A stretch of DNA of 7,968 nt, from positions 5,893 to 13,860 of the forward strand of contig PLEB01000246.1 in the NCBI GenBank assembly GCA_003136915.1, given 5' to 3'. Shown here piece by piece: positions 6,456-7,968 of this stretch. Source of the DNA: Chitinophagaceae bacterium. GTDB lineage: Bacteria > Bacteroidota > Bacteroidia > Chitinophagales > Chitinophagaceae. A program made the position numbers and the translations under genes. Positions within the stretch are counted from its first letter, which is position 1; every line of letters begins with the position of its first letter. The notes under the pieces were generated by a model, which saw only the letters and a program-made list of their open reading frames with translations, did no database searches and had not been told where the DNA came from.

Positions 6456-7385
6456 TTAGGATGATGAATCTTTTTTATCCCATGCCAGCGACACCAGAAC
6501 GGATGTCAGAATACAAACCAGGATCACGATCAGAGAAATCCCAACCGAAATTTTTATATGTATGAGTTCGCTGAGCATCTTCAAACCAATAAACACCAGC
6601 ACGGTGGCAATTCCCTGTTGCAGGAAACGGAATTTGTCCACGGCTCCCCGCAAAAGAAAAAACAACGCTCGCAAACCAAGCACCGCAAAAACATTGGATG
6701 TATAGATCACCATCCTGTCTTGTGTAATACCAAAAACAGCCGGAATGGAATCCAACGCAAATACGATATCCGTTGTGGCCAGCAAAACGATTACGACAAA
6801 TATAGCGGTATAATATTTTTTTTCACCAATCCGGATGCTGAGCTTACCATCGCCGTCTGCTGAAGTCAGCGGTAGAAAGCGCCGCAAAAAGCCGTAGACT
6901 TTATTTTCGTCGAGGTTAGCACCCTGGCCCTTCTTGGAAAAGAACATGCTAAGTCCGGTATACAGCAGGATCGCTCCGAAAATATAAAGCAGCCAGCTGA
7001 ACCGCTGCACCAATGCGATGCCGGCTGTGATAAATAATATCCGGAAGATAATAGCGAGCAGGATGCCGATCAGGAGGACCCGGCCAAAGAATTTTGCTCT
7101 GATGCCAAAAAAGGTAAATATCAAAATGAAGACAAAAATATTATCAATACTAAGGCTCCATTCCATCAAATAAGCGCTGATATATTCAAGAGCGGTTTGC
7201 CGGCCTTCCTCAATCCACAAAAACAAAAAGAAAGCCATTGCCAATGTAACCCAGAAAACAGTCTGCATCAACGCTCTCTTAATTGTAATAACAGCTCCTT
7301 TTTTACTCAGCAATCCCAGGTCAAATATCAGTGCCAGCACCAGCACGATGGCGAAAATCAGATAAGCGAGTTGGGATTGAGTCAA
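6456..7385 (-). CDS. TerC/Alx family integral membrane protein
   Basis: A multi-pass inner-membrane protein of the TerC family. Characterised relatives (E. coli Alx, B. subtilis MeeF/MeeY) are implicated in Mn2+ export and metalation of exported enzymes; the substrate here is inferred only. With a TTG start at 7385 it has 309 residues beginning MTQSQLAYLIFAIV. About seven hydrophobic segments are visible. Family motifs are SLSIDNIFVF (77-86, Asp81/Asn82), TTDIVFALDSIPAVFGIT (204-221, Asp206/Asp212) and YTSNVFAVLGLRALFF (228-243). No CBS or CorC-type C-terminal domain follows; the protein ends DKKDSSS. The frame stays open to an ATG at 7544, but that extension overlaps gldG by over 110 nt, is hydrophilic, and does not look like TerC, so TTG, 28 nt after the gldG stop, is preferred. 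There is no room for the yybP-ykoY riboswitch that precedes alx in E. coli. Probable operon partner of murF-alr. Confidence 0.9.
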   Translation of the reverse strand: MTQSQLAYLIFAIVLVLALIFDLGLLSKKGAVITIKRALMQTVFWVTLAMAFFLFLWIEEGRQTALEYISAYLMEWSLSIDNIFVFILIFTFFGIRAKFFGRVLLIGILLAIIFRILFITAGIALVQRFSWLLYIFGAILLYTGLSMFFSKKGQGANLDENKVYGFLRRFLPLTSADGDGKLSIRIGEKKYYTAIFVVIVLLATTDIVFALDSIPAVFGITQDRMVIYTSNVFAVLGLRALFFLLRGAVDKFRFLQQGIATVLVFIGLKMLSELIHIKISVGISLIVILVCILTSVLVSLAWDKKDSSS

Positions 7386-7413
7386 TGCTTGGAAAAATTT
7401 AAATGATCTGAGA

Positions 7414-7968
7414 TTATCCGGTGCTGTATTTTTTCTTTCTGAAGAATTGAAAGATAAATCCGCACAGGAGGATAACCAATAATGGACAGGCAATGTTGAC
7501 AAACTGCCAGAATGTTTTGTTTTCATCCGTTTTTTCCGGGTCAAGCAGGCGAAGGGTATAATCTTTGGATCTTGCCTCCAGGATGCCGGAAGGATTTACA
7601 CAATAATCCAGACAATTTTCCAGAAAATCCATGTTGGCAAAAGTGTAATTAATGTCTTTATTAAATCCCAATGGAAGGGGTCCCCGTTCGCTCATTTCAT
7701 TCATCGCTATATCGGCATCCGCGCATACAATTACCCGGGCAGTTTTTTCACCGGATTTTAAAAAAGGCTGACCGTACTTTTGTTCCAGACTGTCTGCCAT
7801 AGCCGGGGACACCCTGTTGGCATATAATGAACTGAATTTACCCTGAAGCAAAACGGCCACCGGAATATTTTGCCGATTGAAAGCTTTCGGGTCATTTGCC
7901 GTCTTAATACTTTCCAGCGTTATCATGGCAGGCGTGGAAACCGTCCTTGCGTTCGGCGAGCTCTGCAG
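7414..7968 (-). CDS. gldG: Gliding-motility ABC transporter component GldG, C-terminal part
   Basis: The last 184 residues of a GldG-like protein; the frame is open to the window edge, so the rest lies beyond it. GldG, with GldA (ATPase) and GldF (permease), forms an ABC complex required for gliding in Flavobacterium johnsoniae, although many gliders lack it and its cargo is unknown. Seen: SSPNARTVSTPA near the left edge of the fragment, then RVIVCADADIAMNE, GPLPLGFNKDINYTFANMDFLENCLDYCV, and LEARSKDYTLRLLD, all characteristic of the ABC-transport auxiliary domain. A single C-terminal membrane helix (about residues 156-176) is followed by a basic RKKKYSTG end. The full-length family is around 550 residues, so about one third is present. 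An internal ATG at 7926 is not the start because conserved sequence continues upstream. It is the first visible gene of the minus-strand cluster. Confidence 0.88.
   Translation of the reverse strand: MQSSPNARTVSTPAMITLESIKTANDPKAFNRQNIPVAVLLQGKFSSLYANRVSPAMADSLEQKYGQPFLKSGEKTARVIVCADADIAMNEMSERGPLPLGFNKDINYTFANMDFLENCLDYCVNPSGILEARSKDYTLRLLDPEKTDENKTFWQFVNIACPLLVILLCGFIFQFFRKKKYSTG

Noticed and set aside
7386..7544. 53-residue N-terminal extension of the TerC-like protein to an ATG
   Set aside because: It overlaps the conserved C-terminal end of gldG by over 110 nt, is hydrophilic, and does not resemble TerC N-termini.
7958..7968. Abutting SacI and PstI sites at the right edge as a cloning-vector junction
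   Set aside because: The bases are in frame with gldG and encode a plausible continuation (LQSSPNARTVSTPA), so they look native.

Overview
The window reads as a chromosomal segment of a Bacteroidota bacterium, most likely near Chitinophagaceae. Four things point there: a gldG-type gliding ABC component, a C-terminal Por/type IX secretion tail, a fused MurF-alanine racemase (a Bacteroidota hallmark), and an LspA of the longer Bacteroidota type with GNLIDS in place of GNLIDR. Shine-Dalgarno sites are weak or absent and one exact TAnnTTTG -7 box is visible, as is usual in this phylum. The species cannot be fixed from this sequence.

Layout. Positions 1-1056 (+) hold the last three quarters of a class II fumarase (fumC). 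It converges, with only 3 bp between the stops, on a minus-strand gene (1060-2862) for a soluble PQQ-type glucose dehydrogenase homologue with a signal peptide and a type IX sorting tail. Positions 2863-3250 are repeat-rich: two families of 7-bp tandem repeats, one present as an inverted pair, plus an imperfect palindrome and a G7 tract. Upstream of it on the minus strand, in transcription order from the right edge, lie gldG (3' part, 7968-7414), a TerC/Alx-family membrane protein (7385-6456), murF-alr (6444-3967) and lspA (3896-3090). The first three are tightly packed (28- and 11-nt gaps) and are probably one transcription unit; lspA follows after 70 nt, with its own candidate promoter.

How the genes fit together. 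The minus-strand cluster is about the cell envelope: GldG belongs to a membrane ABC complex, MurF-Alr makes and attaches the D-Ala-containing end of the peptidoglycan precursor, LspA matures lipoproteins, and TerC-like proteins handle metal (Mn2+) at the membrane. FumC (TCA cycle) and the secreted sugar dehydrogenase are separate units.

The most unusual part is the repeat block at 2989-3240. Its repeats run into the 3' end of lspA, so the predicted LspA carries a roughly 54-residue tail encoded by tandem repeats and a G7 tract. I found no clearly new multi-gene system; the best candidates for follow-up are this heptamer block and its fusion to LspA.
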